This document shows positions 42,246 through 54,101 of a stretch of 64,000 nucleotides of DNA, in pieces; position 1 is the first letter of the stretch; every line of letters starts with the position of its first letter. A model generated the notes under the pieces. That model was given only the letters and a program-made list of their open reading frames with translations. It was not told where the DNA came from and searched no databases. The translations under genes were made by a program, and so were the position numbers. The DNA lies in the NCBI GenBank assembly GCA_037447605.1, contig CM074804.1:6675948-6739947 (forward strand). Reading direction: 5' to 3'. This DNA is from Zygnema circumcarinatum (taxonomy: Eukaryota; Streptophyta; Zygnematophyceae; Zygnematales; Zygnemataceae).

Positions 42246-45200
42246 CTAAGGGAGCTGAGGTTGGCCAAGAACGTACACTAAAGTGGGAATGTTGTGGGAG
42301 CAGAGGCACTTGCGTATGAGCCGTTCAATCGCATACCACTCCCTTTGACCTTGTCCAGATCTTGAACCAAAATGCGGGATGTGGACTGATGCTGCGAAAG
42401 TGGCACGATTTTCCAAGAGGAAATCAGCATATATGCACATATATATTATATATATGTAGTTTGACTTACAAATTACTTCGATAAAGGGAAAGCAGTAGCA
42501 AACGCAGCCATCTACCTTTCAACTTCAGAGCCGCACGTGCGACCTTGTGCAGAGCAGTCTCCAGTGCGTCCATCTGCATTTCGCTTCGCGGTACTTTCCG
42601 TCGCGGATTGTACGTTTGAGCCACAGCGAGGGCGACATACGTTTTGCAGACGGCCGCCGTCTCGTCGATAGCGGCACTGAAACCATTGCCGACAGCTTCA
42701 TCTGAAATAGTCAAAACCACAGATACCCGCACCATTGTGCTTGATAAGGTCAAGTAGACCGAAACGAAGAGGAGATCATTCAACAAGAAGATGCGTCCCC
42801 GGATTTCCAAGAAGCACACCTAAACACATAGACCATCCCCCCCTCCCCTGCCCTCTGCCCTTTCCCCACTGTCCTTCAGCTACAGTCTCTGCCTCACCTT
42901 CTCCGTCTCTCAATCTCTCTCTCCTCCACCCTCGTCGCCCCCCCCTTCCCACTGTAGCTCCCCTCCCACCCCCTCAAGAACCCTTCTCCGTCCTCCCCCC
43001 TCACCCTATCCTCTCCTTTCCTCCCCACCTTCCCCTCCCCACACTCCCCGCTCCCCCCCCCTGCTCTCCCTCCCCCTGCTCTCCCTCCCCCTGCTCTCCC
43101 TCCCCCTGCTCTCCCTCCCCCTGCTCTCCCTCCCCCTGCTCTCCCTCCCCCTGCTCTCCCTCCCCCTGCTCTCCCTCCCCCTGCTCTCCCTCCCCCTGCT
43201 CTCCCTCCTGCGGGAGGGAGTGGGCCTGCACCTGCGAGCGGCACGAGGTGGAGGTCCCCTGCTTGCAGGTCCTGCGCTCTGCGCGCCGCCAAGTACGCAG
43301 TCGGCACGTGCGGGGAGAGGACCGAAAGAGATGAAAAGGTTCCGCCGCTGCCCCACACCCCGGAGTCGTCCACGCACCTGCAATTGGGAAACAAGGAAGG
43401 AAGAGCAGAAATGAAGGCAACGCAAAGATAAGGTGCGAGTTTGACACGTTATTTTTTCGTCATACGGGTTACGACTTTCAAGGAGACTTCGTCTCAGGCA
43501 GTATCAATGGATATGGAGCAAGGAGAGGGAGAGAAGGTGAAACTGTAAAACGCCGCCACCAGAGTTCCTTCTTTCAATTGTCGTATGCTGCAACCTTACA
43601 ATGGTTAAAAATTCTTCCTCCTTCCCTCAACCAGCATTATCCTCCATTCTATAACGGGTTAAAACTGAAAGGGTCCCTACGTGAAAATAATCGCGATTTC
43701 TTCAGTACTCCTTTGCGGCTTTGTTACGTCTCCAATCACATGTTTCACATCGTCTCTCTCGTCTCCCTCCATAGCTTCTCCGTCTTCCATACCTCCCTCC
43801 TCTCCAATTCCCTCACCTTCTGCCATGGAGCCATGGCCGCCTTTCTCCCTTCCCTCCTCTAGCAAAGCTAAGGAAGTATAGCCCATGGCTGCCCATTTAG
43901 CCCGTCGCCTTTCCTCTACCCTTCTCCTCTTCCTTTCCCTCTCTTCCTGACTCTCCACTGCACCCCTCTCTCTCCTTTCCTCCATAGCAGTGCCTCCCCT
44001 CCTGCTTCCACTTAACATTCTTTCCTCTCCTTTTCCGTGGCTGCTTGCCCAGGTCTCTGCGGCCTTCTTATCTTCTTCCGAAGCTTCATCCATGGCTTCC
44101 TCTCCTCCATTCTCCCAGCCCTTGTAGTCCCTCTCTTCAAAGCTATAAATGGCATCCGCTGACAGGCAGCTTTCCGCCCCCATGTCTCCCCCTCTCTCCG
44201 GCGCTAAACCTCCATTGCCCTCTCTCTGCTCCAAAGCCTTTGCAACAAGCATCTCCACCTCTTCCGCGGGCATGGCCGCCTCTCCGGTTTCTCTTTTATC
44301 CCCACCAACTTCCTTGCCACGTGTCTCTCTCTCCTCCGTTCCAACCCCTGCTGTCAGCTTGTGGAGGCCGAACAAAATCATTGTCTGAAGGTCCAACGGT
44401 CCCGATGGGACAGTTTGCTCCAAATCTACTTTCCCAATTACATCGCGAGTGAGCTTCAGCTTCTTGTGGGCGCGTCGCAGGATGATCTGCATAAAACGAA
44501 AAAAGAAAGAATTCTATGACAATGAACTAGAAGATAGACAAACAAAAGAGACTTGAACAAGCAAGGGAGACGTTCTGGGCAGAGCCTGCAGGAATGTTGT
44601 GTCCCTACATGTTCTATGGTGTGTTCACACACGAGTCGGACGGCTAAAACTGAACGCAGCTGTCCCATGCGATGGGTCCGTTGAAGAGCCTGAAGGTCTG
44701 CCTGAGGGTTCCAATCTTGCTCGTAGAACACCACCTGCAAACCAAAACTGCGAACTCTCAGCATTTGATTCTTCGCTTTCACTTACGCTTTTTTTTCTTT
44801 TGTTTGTTTTTTGTTTCGGGCAAGCAGGCCGGGCCCCTCCTTGTAGGCCGTACAGTGTCTGCGGCGGTGAGGTTGAGGCCCACTCCTCCCGCGCGAGTGG
44901 TCAGAAGGAAAGCAAAGGGAGAGGCAGAGCTGCCCTTCATCTCCCCTCCTCCATTCTTTGCTGAAGAGTCTATTTCAGCAGCTCCCCCTTCAAAACTGCG
45001 AACCGCCGCAAACCGTTCTTCAGCGCGCACAGATCCGTCAAGTCGTTCATAGGAATACTTTCGCATTTCGAGAAAGTCCTGCAAAAACAACGTATACAAT
45101 TTTGAAACTTCTCGTTATTCATCGTTCTTGGTTGACAAGGAGTTTCAGATTCAACCAAAAAGGAAAATACCTGCACATCCGTGTTTGCAGATGGTTGTTC

Positions 45201-48200
45201 AGGATGTGTCTGTGTGTGTGAGTGTGTTCGAGATTTTTCTTTTTGACAAAATGTCAATTTGTTCACACGCCTTTGGAAAAAGGGCGGGGGAAAGCGGGAG
45301 GACCTGAAGAATGTCGAGAGTTCGTGTAAATTGCGCGAAAATCAACACTCGATGGCCATTGGCAGACAGTTTCTGTAGGATAGCATCAAGCACCACCAAT
45401 TTCGAGCTTGCCTGGTTCAGAAAACCCCCCAAAGCCCCTCAGCAAACAAGGATAGAAAGACTCCTCGAACCCTTCATTCAACCTCCCTCCTCCTACCTCC
45501 TCTACCCATTCCACTTCTCTCTTCCCCACCTGCACGAGGTGTTCGCCTTCCTGAAATGGTTCGGGTTCCACTCCTTGAAACAGATATGGGTGGCTGCAAG
45601 CCTTCCGCAACTGCATAACCTGAATTTCCTCCGAAAGTGAAACTGCAGTTAGTTTTAAAGCCAGCTCAAGGAATAGAGTGAATCGGACAGTGGGTTGAAT
45701 GGCAAAAATTCAAGGACTGCCAGGTTAACAACGTTCGCCTGCAGCAGAAGAAGGCTACGGTGAAAAAGAAGGAGACATAGCTCAAATTCTAACTTTTAGA
45801 GATTGCTCCGTCAACCTCTCTATTGGGCTGCCTCCTCACCGTGTTCTGCAGGGACGCTGACCTGGCACCGCCCCATTGGTTGGCCAGCACACGTGGCAGC
45901 TCCTTCTTCAGCAGCGCGAGGTAGACCTCTCGCTGAAGGGGCGCAAGTGGCAACAGTCTGAAGTGAACTCCCGCGAAAATAGAGAAAACAGAATAAGAGA
46001 CATCGGATTCAAAAGAACTGCACCAGTACGCAGTCGCTGCTTGGGCCAATGAGAGTGGACTTACATGGTCACTTCTCTGAGAGAAGGCAGTTTGAGCACA
46101 TGTAACTCCTCAAGTTCCGCTTTTGTTCGCCGCAGCATGAAGGGGCTGAGCACTGACCTCAGCAGTTTTAAGGCTTCTTCTTTTTTAGTCCCGGCATTTT
46201 CGTTTACACCTGGCAACGTGTAGTTTTGAAGAGTCAACGGACAACATTTCACTACCACTGGTCTGAGATATCGAATTTCAAGACTTCCTCTCTAACCCTT
46301 TCACCATGCCAGCATTGCGATTTTCATTGATGTCCTTTCCCCCATGAAGTCTGTTCTACGAAAAAGAAACCCTGTTACGAAGCAGGTGCTCACTCTCACC
46401 GTCAGCAACTGCAGGTGTGAACACCTCCAGAAATTCGTCGAGGCTGCGAAAAATCTTGGGCATGCAGAAGTGCAGGAGCGCCCAAAGCTCTGTGAGGTTG
46501 TTCTGGACAGGTGTACCTGTCATAAGGAGGCGCCGTGGAATTTTATACTCCTCCATCAATGTCTTAAACAATACCTTTACGAACCCCCTCCCTCCCTCCC
46601 TCCCAGCAGCACTGCCCTTCATCACTCTCTCATCCTCCCGCACATCGAGGCCCATTATCCCCCTCTTGCAGCTAAAGGTGGCCGTACAGTTGGCAAGCAG
46701 AGAGCTTGTTAAGACCCACATTGTGTGGCAAGCAAGATCCGAGCTCTTACCGAATTGGGATTTTTCAAGCGCTGCGCTTCATCTATGATCGCGTATCGCC
46801 AGCGGAAGCGAGAAAGGAAGGAGACATCAGCCATGGCCAGCTCATAAGTGGTGAGGAGGACTGAAAAGGGCAGGACCGGATCCTTCTGCGTCACCCACAT
46901 AGAAGGAATGAAAATCAGCATGCTGTGAAATGGTTCATTAAACAAGCATCACAATTTGCATTATTCATCTGCAAGGGAGGGGGAGGCATCCCACCCTCTG
47001 TTCCGGGGTTTGGCGGTTCACATGTTCGCAGATCCCTTTCCGCAACTCCTCCCTTTCCTTCGCATTCCCCATGTATCTCAAAACCGTCAGCGAAGGCGCA
47101 AATCGGGAAAATTCAGAAACCCAGTTCTCTGAAACGCTGAGGGGACAGAGGATCACTGGCCAACCCTCCCAGCCAAAAAAATCGACTTGATGAATCATTT
47201 TGGGTTCGTATGAACAAGTCAAAAAGAGGTCCAAGCACATCCAGAATTGAACAAAAGCATTCGAGTTATGTACTCACAAAAAGGACCTCGACATTTCCAA
47301 GCTTTGTGAAGGTACGCAATGAAAGTGATAGCTTGAAGCGTCTTTCCAAGACCCATCTGGCATTCCATCTCGAAAACATCCCTTCATTTAAATGACATCG
47401 ACTTTATCAAGTAAATCGAAAAGGTACAAGAAAATTATAAGACGTGGCCGTTTATTATCATAGCTTGCACTTTTTAAGCAGTCCTACCCGGCTTTACTGA
47501 GCGCCAAAAAAAGAAAGAAAAAAAATCACCTTCGCTAAAGCAAATTTCAGCTACGCAGTGAACACTTGTGCAACAACCGCATGACAACGACTTCGAAAGT
47601 TGCAGTTCAGCGCTGAAGGGGAGAAAATGTGTCAAGCGTCAGGACATCACACCAAAGAGCATCTATTACTCAACGAAACTCAAAATCGCCGGTCACATTA
47701 AGGTTTGAAAAAAAAGGTCTAATGCGCGCAAGCTGACCGCCCACCTCGTCACCTGAAGCAAAAACGGGCAAAGCAAGTAATTAGTAGCTGTCAAGTTGCA
47801 GCCAGGGTCTGTGACAAAGATTGTTTATAAAGTAAAAGCAAGAGTTTGAGAGCCGAGTGTTACAAATTCCGATATTCGGATTAAGCAAAAAAAAAAAAAA
47901 AACAGAACACACCGGCATTCATGTGACCAGAGAAAAAAAAAAATGATGATTTGAAATTTAAAATTTTCCACCTAGTCACGTGCTGCTAAACCAAGAACTT
48001 ATGGAAAACGTCAGCAAACATTTGAATGCTGGTTCTATTTGTCGCTGACTGAAAGGTTAACCGAAAAACTTCAACAAAAGCAAGCGACCACCCTTCTATT
48101 GCCCAGAACCCGGCCCATTCACACGACCAGTAAGGATTTCTAAGAACTGAAAAAATCTAAAACCGTTCCCAATGCAAATCCCCACCACCAACAAGCCCGC

Positions 48201-48520
48201 ATCGTTCTGCCTGTCCCGCCAGCAATAGCGAAAATAGCGCGGGACGCAGTGGCCCTGCGCAATGCCTTCCAGTCCTCCTCCTTCCAAAACAGAAGAGTTA
48301 GGGTTCCCGAAGTGCGGGCGAGCTGACCGAGAATGACGCTGACGCCGCGCAGGTAGCGGTCCACCAGCCACTCCGCGCCGCGCCGCTGGTGCTCCAGCAG
48401 CGCCGCGCGCACACCCAGCCGCTCCGGCAGGCCCACCCGCCCCCCTCCCCCCCCCTCCTCCTCCTCCTCCACGCGGCACGCCTCCGCTGCGCGCCGCAGG
48501 GCCTCGCCAGCGCCCGCCAT
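42246..48520 (-). CDS. ALC1: SNF2 chromatin remodeller with macro domain (ALC1/CHD1L, plant CHR10 type)
   Basis: Sixteen exons close in phase to 948 residues: 48328-48520, 47745-47752 (8 nt), 47278-47356, 46995-47155, 46751-46885, 46400-46574, 46065-46209, 45840-45957, 45530-45619, 45304-45411, 44854-45078, 44609-44734, 43681-44486, 43232-43377, 42516-42701 and 42246-42391. ALC1 slides nucleosomes at DNA breaks; its macro domain binds poly-ADP-ribose and releases autoinhibition. Motif I GLGKT is at 69-73, motif II reads DEAQ (182-185) in place of [12 protein letters not shown] is at 211-218, and motif [10 protein letters not shown] is at 497-504. A highly charged linker covers about 555-765. 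The macro domain (about 768-945) has [12 protein letters not shown] and ends near [15 protein letters not shown]. Lobe 2 has an extra Gly/Ser/Lys loop at about 435-455. Confidence 0.95.
43056..43208. repeat. 15-bp minisatellite, 10 copies, in an ALC1 intron
   Basis: Ten near-perfect copies of CTGCTCTCCCTCCCC start at 43061 and step by 15 to 43196. They lie in the intron between macro-domain exons 14 and 15, about 25 bases from the exon 14 donor on the minus strand, where they read as a G-rich tract. Confidence 0.95.
47745..47752 (-). other. ALC1: 8-nt micro-exon of ALC1 in helicase motif I
   Basis: On the minus strand it reads TTTTTGCTTCAG|GTGACGAG|GTGGGC. It supplies Gly-Asp-Glu, completing ILGDEMGLGKT across exons 1-3. 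Without it the Walker A approach lacks the invariant DE and the frame is broken. The acceptor has a good polypyrimidine tract. Confidence 0.88.
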
Positions 48521-48727
48521 GGCCGGCCCGCCGGCACCGCAGCTCCACTCTCCCTCTTCCCTCCCGCATCGCGCCATAGGCGGATGGGCCCAGGCCCGTT
48601 CCATGCCGCAGTTCCGTTGCACAGCTTCACGCGAACGGGCGGCGACGCCGCTAGCGTGGCCGGAGAAGAACGACGGAACGCTGAACTACGAGCATGTGAC
48701 TCGCTCTCTGGGCGCTGCGCACGAGGT

Positions 48728-50039
48728 CAAAGTCAACGAGGGCCGCCTCGGCTGACGCGATGCTGACGGCCTCCGCCAACCGGCCGGCCACCGCGCGACT
48801 ACTTTTCGGTTTTCGCAAAAAAACTACTTTTTCGTCGCTCGCTGAACAACGATTTTTAAAATTCCCCAGTCCCCGCATTTGTCGGTTTGTGTACACCGTA
48901 CAGTCATGTAATTCAAAACAGCAGACCTCAGCAGAGAAGTCTAGGCCCGTTTGTAGCCATTGACTTCAGTCAACAGGATCGTTTGGATGGTGCCATTGGT
49001 GGACGGGGACCGCGCTGGACCGGCACTTGTCGTTTTCCTCGGGCAGGCGCCGCGTGGCGCCTGGGTGTGGCCCGTGGCGGGTATCGACACGCCGTGTTCA
49101 CACTGACGTCGTTGTGGGCGCTGACGGCGGCGGCGGTTGACCCGTGACGTCACAAGAGTTTTTACTGCACTGGTGTACGGATAGAGTACCGTACCGTACG
49201 GCATCACGCCCTTCCCGCGCGCGGCAATTCTGCCCGCGACGAGATGCCGCACTCGCGCCACACGCGTCAAGGACAGATTCGCACACGGATCCGCTGGCGT
49301 CACCTCCTGACGATGACGTCCGAGAAAGCTTCTTGGAAGCCCGCGCGGATTCTCCTCCCCTGACCGATTGACTACAAAGGGGGAACCGATTTGAGGTAGT
49401 TGCGCCACGTGGCGGGCCCCGACAAGGCGCCGCAGGGCCAGCTGGTGTCCCTCCGAGGGAGGGAAGGAGGGTCCTGCGCAGCGGAGCCTCCACGTGGCGG
49501 CCCGCGCGGCGCTCGGCCCTGCGGCGGTGAGGACCGGGCAGAGGGCGCGGGGGAGGAGCTGCGCGATTGCCACGTGGCGGCGTCCCCCGTCGAAGGAGGC
49601 GCCTTGGCATCGGCTCTGTAGCCGGCCTCCCGCTCGCCGTCTCAGCCCCCCCCCCCCCTTCCCCCCCTGCGGGCGGCATCTCCAGGGCAGGGCGTGATGT
49701 GGAGCGTGGCGGCGTGATGTGATGTGAGTGATGGCGGCGGGCTCCATGTCGTCGCTGCCGGCGGGGGGGCGGGGGGGGGGCGGGCGCGGCATGGCGGGCA
49801 TATTGGACATGCACATCGTGGCGGCGGAGGGCGTGCGCAACCGCTGTCCGTACGGCCCGCAGGACGTGTACGCGCGCGTGCTCTGCGGGGCGGCGGGCGG
49901 CGCTCTGCACACGCGAACCGTGAAGCACGCGGGGGCCTGCCCCGTCTTCAACCAGCGCTTGCAGGTGGGGGGGGAGGTCCGAGGAAGAGGAGGAGGAGGG
50001 ACGGAATTCAAGGGGGGGGGGGGGGGGGGGGGGGGGGGG
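48728..50039 (+). repeat. Duplicated segment, left copy
   Basis: Appears identical to 50050-51350 over about 1.28 kb wherever compared by eye, with a constant offset of 1322. It ends in a run of 28 G abutting the N gap; the right copy has 17 G and then continues. Confidence 0.9.
49731..49964 (+). pseudogene. Left copy of exon 1 of the C2-domain gene (probable assembly duplicate)
   Basis: Same 78-codon exon as 51053-51286, followed by the same donor and intron start, then cut by the gap. No downstream exons follow before the second copy, so it cannot make the full protein as assembled. Confidence 0.85.
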
Positions 50040-50049
50040 NNNNNNNNNN
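50040..50049. other. Assembly gap, 10 N
   Basis: Ten N bases after a poly-G run; ten is a conventional placeholder length. Confidence 1.
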
Positions 50050-51350
50050 CAAAGTCAACGAGGGCCGCCTCGGCTGACGCGATGCTGACGGCCTCCGCCA
50101 ACCGGCCGGCCACCGCGCGACTACTTTTCGGTTTTCGCAAAAAAACTACTTTTTCGTCGCTCGCTGAACAACGATTTTTAAAATTCCCCAGTCCCCGCAT
50201 TTGTCGGTTTGTGTACACCGTACAGTCATGTAATTCAAAACAGCAGACCTCAGCAGAGAAGTCTAGGCCCGTTTGTAGCCATTGACTTCAGTCAACAGGA
50301 TCGTTTGGATGGTGCCATTGGTGGACGGGGACCGCGCTGGACCGGCACTTGTCGTTTTCCTCGGGCAGGCGCCGCGTGGCGCCTGGGTGTGGCCCGTGGC
50401 GGGTATCGACACGCCGTGTTCACACTGACGTCGTTGTGGGCGCTGACGGCGGCGGCGGTTGACCCGTGACGTCACAAGAGTTTTTACTGCACTGGTGTAC
50501 GGATAGAGTACCGTACCGTACGGCATCACGCCCTTCCCGCGCGCGGCAATTCTGCCCGCGACGAGATGCCGCACTCGCGCCACACGCGTCAAGGACAGAT
50601 TCGCACACGGATCCGCTGGCGTCACCTCCTGACGATGACGTCCGAGAAAGCTTCTTGGAAGCCCGCGCGGATTCTCCTCCCCTGACCGATTGACTACAAA
50701 GGGGGAACCGATTTGAGGTAGTTGCGCCACGTGGCGGGCCCCGACAAGGCGCCGCAGGGCCAGCTGGTGTCCCTCCGAGGGAGGGAAGGAGGGTCCTGCG
50801 CAGCGGAGCCTCCACGTGGCGGCCCGCGCGGCGCTCGGCCCTGCGGCGGTGAGGACCGGGCAGAGGGCGCGGGGGAGGAGCTGCGCGATTGCCACGTGGC
50901 GGCGTCCCCCGTCGAAGGAGGCGCCTTGGCATCGGCTCTGTAGCCGGCCTCCCGCTCGCCGTCTCAGCCCCCCCCCCCCCTTCCCCCCCTGCGGGCGGCA
51001 TCTCCAGGGCAGGGCGTGATGTGGAGCGTGGCGGCGTGATGTGATGTGAGTGATGGCGGCGGGCTCCATGTCGTCGCTGCCGGCGGGGGGGCGGGGGGGG
51101 GGCGGGCGCGGCATGGCGGGCATATTGGACATGCACATCGTGGCGGCGGAGGGCGTGCGCAACCGCTGTCCGTACGGCCCGCAGGACGTGTACGCGCGCG
51201 TGCTCTGCGGGGCGGCGGGCGGCGCTCTGCACACGCGAACCGTGAAGCACGCGGGGGCCTGCCCCGTCTTCAACCAGCGCTTGCAGGTGGGGGGGGAGGT
51301 CCGAGGAAGAGGAGGAGGAGGGACGGAATTCAAGGGGGGGGGGGGGGGGG
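50050..51350 (+). repeat. Duplicated segment, right copy
   Basis: Right copy of the segment at 48728-50039. It continues through the G-run into unique sequence and the rest of the C2-domain gene, so it is the functional-looking copy. Confidence 0.9.
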
Positions 51351-54101
51351 AAGGGGCCAGGGGGGCGGAAGGATAAGGAAAGGGAGTAGGGAAGGGGGGC
51401 AAGGAAGAGATGGGGTGAGTGGGGGATAGGGGAGGGCTCAGATTTAGGGTTGGCGATGTTTGTCAGGGTAAACTGAGGTCGTAGAGGAGAGACGGAGGCG
51501 TGAGGGACATTTCATGTGTAGGCATGAAAAATGCAGCTGAGATGTCGCTTGTCTGTTCCGTTTTCCTGAGGGGTTTAGGTGGGAATTCCCGAAGGTGAAA
51601 CAGCCGTGAAGTGTGAGCTGTGGATGGCGAGTCATAACCGCGGAACTGCAGATGATCAATTGCTTGCGTGCACTCAGATTTCAATCGACGGGTGAGAAAA
51701 CGAGGAAAAGAAAATGATCAAACCCTTCCTTTGGTTCCTCTGTTGAAGGAGTTCCGCTGCTTCAGTATTGCTCACAAGAGAGAGGAATCCTGCAATGGTT
51801 CACGATACTACGGAACAATGTGGTCTTGTGACTCTCATATTCTGCTCGTCCGTTGCATCCTCTCTTGCACCACGACCTCAACCCTGCGCCACTCTGTGCA
51901 GACTCCTTCTGGGGAAGACCAAAAGTGGTCCGATGGAGTTCCCTCTTGTGGACGAGGACGGCGGCCGTCTGAACTGCAGCGGCTGCATTCGCATAAGCCT
52001 GAGCTACCACCCTCGCCTTCAGGGCTCCGGGGGGAGCATTGGCTCGCAGCAGCCCTCCCGAGGGAGCAGCCTCTCTCTCACCTCCTCCCTCTCAAAGGCT
52101 CTTGCAGGAGCCCTCTCCACCTCCCGGAGTGCCCCCTCCAGCAGGACCTCCAAAAGGTGCTCGCCTGAGCCTTCCTTTGAGTCTCCCAGGGGGACCTCCA
52201 GCGACCATCTGATCGACTCGGAAGTGCAGTCCCCGTGCATGTCAAAGCGGAATCGATCTCTCTCGTTAGATTTGGAGGCTCTGTTGAGAAGCAGGCAGAG
52301 AGAGGATGAGGGATTAGCAGGTACAACGCCGCCAATTGGCAGCCATGAACGGTCGTTTCTGAAGCTGGGGTCTTTGTGTCTTCCCGACATTGACGTGGAC
52401 TTTAGTCACGGTGACTTGCATCAAAGCAGGGGAGCCTCTCCCTCCCCCGCCTCCTCCTCTCCATCGCGCTCTCCCTCCCCTAATGGGGATATGCGCACGG
52501 CATTTTCCGTTCCTCCGGAGGGAAGTTTGTCAGGGTGCCTTAGTCGTTGGGAGAGGGCGGGGGCAGAGGCACCGCTTTTGCTCTCCGGTGACTGGGGAGA
52601 GGAGGAAATGAAGGCTGACGATGAGGATGACACAGGGGGGAAAGGGCAGCCCCCTCTCGCTAAGGTCGATTGCCATTATGTATCGCTGAGGGAAGGGTTG
52701 GGGCCGGGAGAGGAATTACTAGGTGCTCTTTGTGGATCAACAGAACAGGCAAACGAGGGCAGTGTGGAAGGAAACGGAGAGTTTCAGTTCCGACAATCGG
52801 AAAGGGGGGAACGGGGAGGGGGGGTGGAAGCTGATGCAGAAGCGGGAACGGAGGGTTTGGACAGTAGCAGCCGTACTCGGGGAAGCATTTTCTTCATGGA
52901 GGAGGAATATGATCGGCCTCAGCTTCCAGATATCGAACAGGCGCAGTTAGGGTTGCTGGCAGAAGTAAATGCAATGCAGGATTGCTCTCACTGGACAAGC
53001 GACACATTGGTGGATCCGGGACCGACAGGAATTCGCTCGAATTTTCCGACTTCTTGGATTCATTCCAATAATGTGGCTCCATCTGCAGAGCTATTTGTAG
53101 AACCGTTGCCATTTGAAGTCGAAACGGGCACGCTGGAGGCTGCAGGAACGGAGATTTTGGAACTGGCAGAACTGGGCCAAGAGATAGCGTCCTCGGATAT
53201 ACTTGCAGAGTTTTTGCATGAGGTGGATACTCCCACTCCCGTTCAGAGACTTCCGAAACCTTTGCATGGTCATCCTCCTCATCGAAACTGTGGACTCTGC
53301 ACGGGACAGTGCAGCCAACCCTGCCCCAGTGCTACCCATTCAGAAGAATTGACTCCGCGGCAACATCAGCTTTTATGGCAGAGAAGAATGCTTCTAAAAG
53401 AGCAGCAGCAGCAGGCACAGGTTTTAGACATCCAGCGAAAGCTCCTGCACCACCAGCAGCAGCTTCAACAGCTGCATGCCACCTTTATGCAGCAGGGTAC
53501 AGGGTCTACTGCTTCCGCTCTCCCTCCTCCCATTTCTGCCCATCTTGCTAACCCTAAAAACCACTGGCATGCTTCTCCAGCAGCAGCTCCTCTCTCGACA
53601 GAGCAGCAGCAGCAGCAGTTGCCGCATGCCCTCTCCCTCCAGGAGCAGTTCAGTCGAAGTCAAGTGCTGCAGCAGAGTAGTCGGCAGCGGCAAACGGAAG
53701 CAGGGGGGCAACGGGAGGACGAGATTGAGAGGAGGATGGGTATGTGGACCACGTCTCAGCAGCAGCAGTCAGACATGGCAGGTCCAGGGAGGCAGATTGA
53801 CAGGGAGGGAATGAGGGATGGGTGGGAAGAAGATTGTGGGGAGAGGAGGCCAAGTGAGGAAGGGAGATTTAAAAGCGTTGGGCAGTTCAATAGATTTCTT
53901 TCCGATCTTACGTTCAGTCACGCTGTGGACGGTGAGATTCACGAAAGAGTGGCGGATGTAAGAGTAGACGATCCTGCTTTGTACTCAGCTCTCCAGAGAG
54001 CTACAAGCTCTATTTCACCGAGTCTGATGATGCTGGCGGACGAGGATTGGGACGAAACGTTGCTGCTTCCCTTGTCAAGGTCCAAAACTGCAAAGTTTTG
54101 A
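51053..54101 (+). CDS. C2-domain protein with glutamine-rich C-terminal region
   Basis: Three exons (51053-51286, 51579-51691, 51902-54101) close in phase to 848 residues. The C2 domain (about 22-150) shows LDMHIVAAEGV, a DVYARV strand, PVFNQRL, the PEGETAVKCELWMAS strand pair and a closing strand CIRISLSY. Such plant C2 domains bind lipids or proteins, with or without calcium; the acidic loop residues are only partly evident. The rest has no recognised domain: a Ser/Pro-rich part with many SPS/SRS sites (about 155-300), an acidic middle and a Gln-rich stretch with QQQ runs (about 575-720). This looks like a membrane-associated or scaffold protein of unknown role. Because the first exon lies in the duplicated segment, its promoter context is uncertain. 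Confidence 0.82.

Larger units (their letters stand above)
48521..51052. promoter_or_regulatory. Divergent ALC1/C2-gene promoter, assembled twice around a gap
   Basis: A GC-rich promoter interval with CGCCACGTGGCG (49403-49414), CCACGTGGCGG (49490) and GCCACGTGGCGG (49569), and an ACCGTACCGTACGG word (49188-49201). Everything from 48728 to the G-run at 50012 recurs at 50050-51350 with an offset of 1322. The long minus-strand frames across both copies are GC-bias artefacts. Confidence 0.6.

Noticed and set aside
42735-43447. Pro/Ser, Gly/Arg and Gly/Glu repeat proteins
   Set aside because: Products of the 15-bp minisatellite inside an ALC1 intron; only the macro-domain exon 43232-43377 is supported.
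48941-51402. Minus-strand frames of up to 425 codons
   Set aside because: They cross the N gap or the duplicated GC-rich promoter, are Arg/Pro/Ala rich in several frames at once, and lie antisense to the C2 exon.
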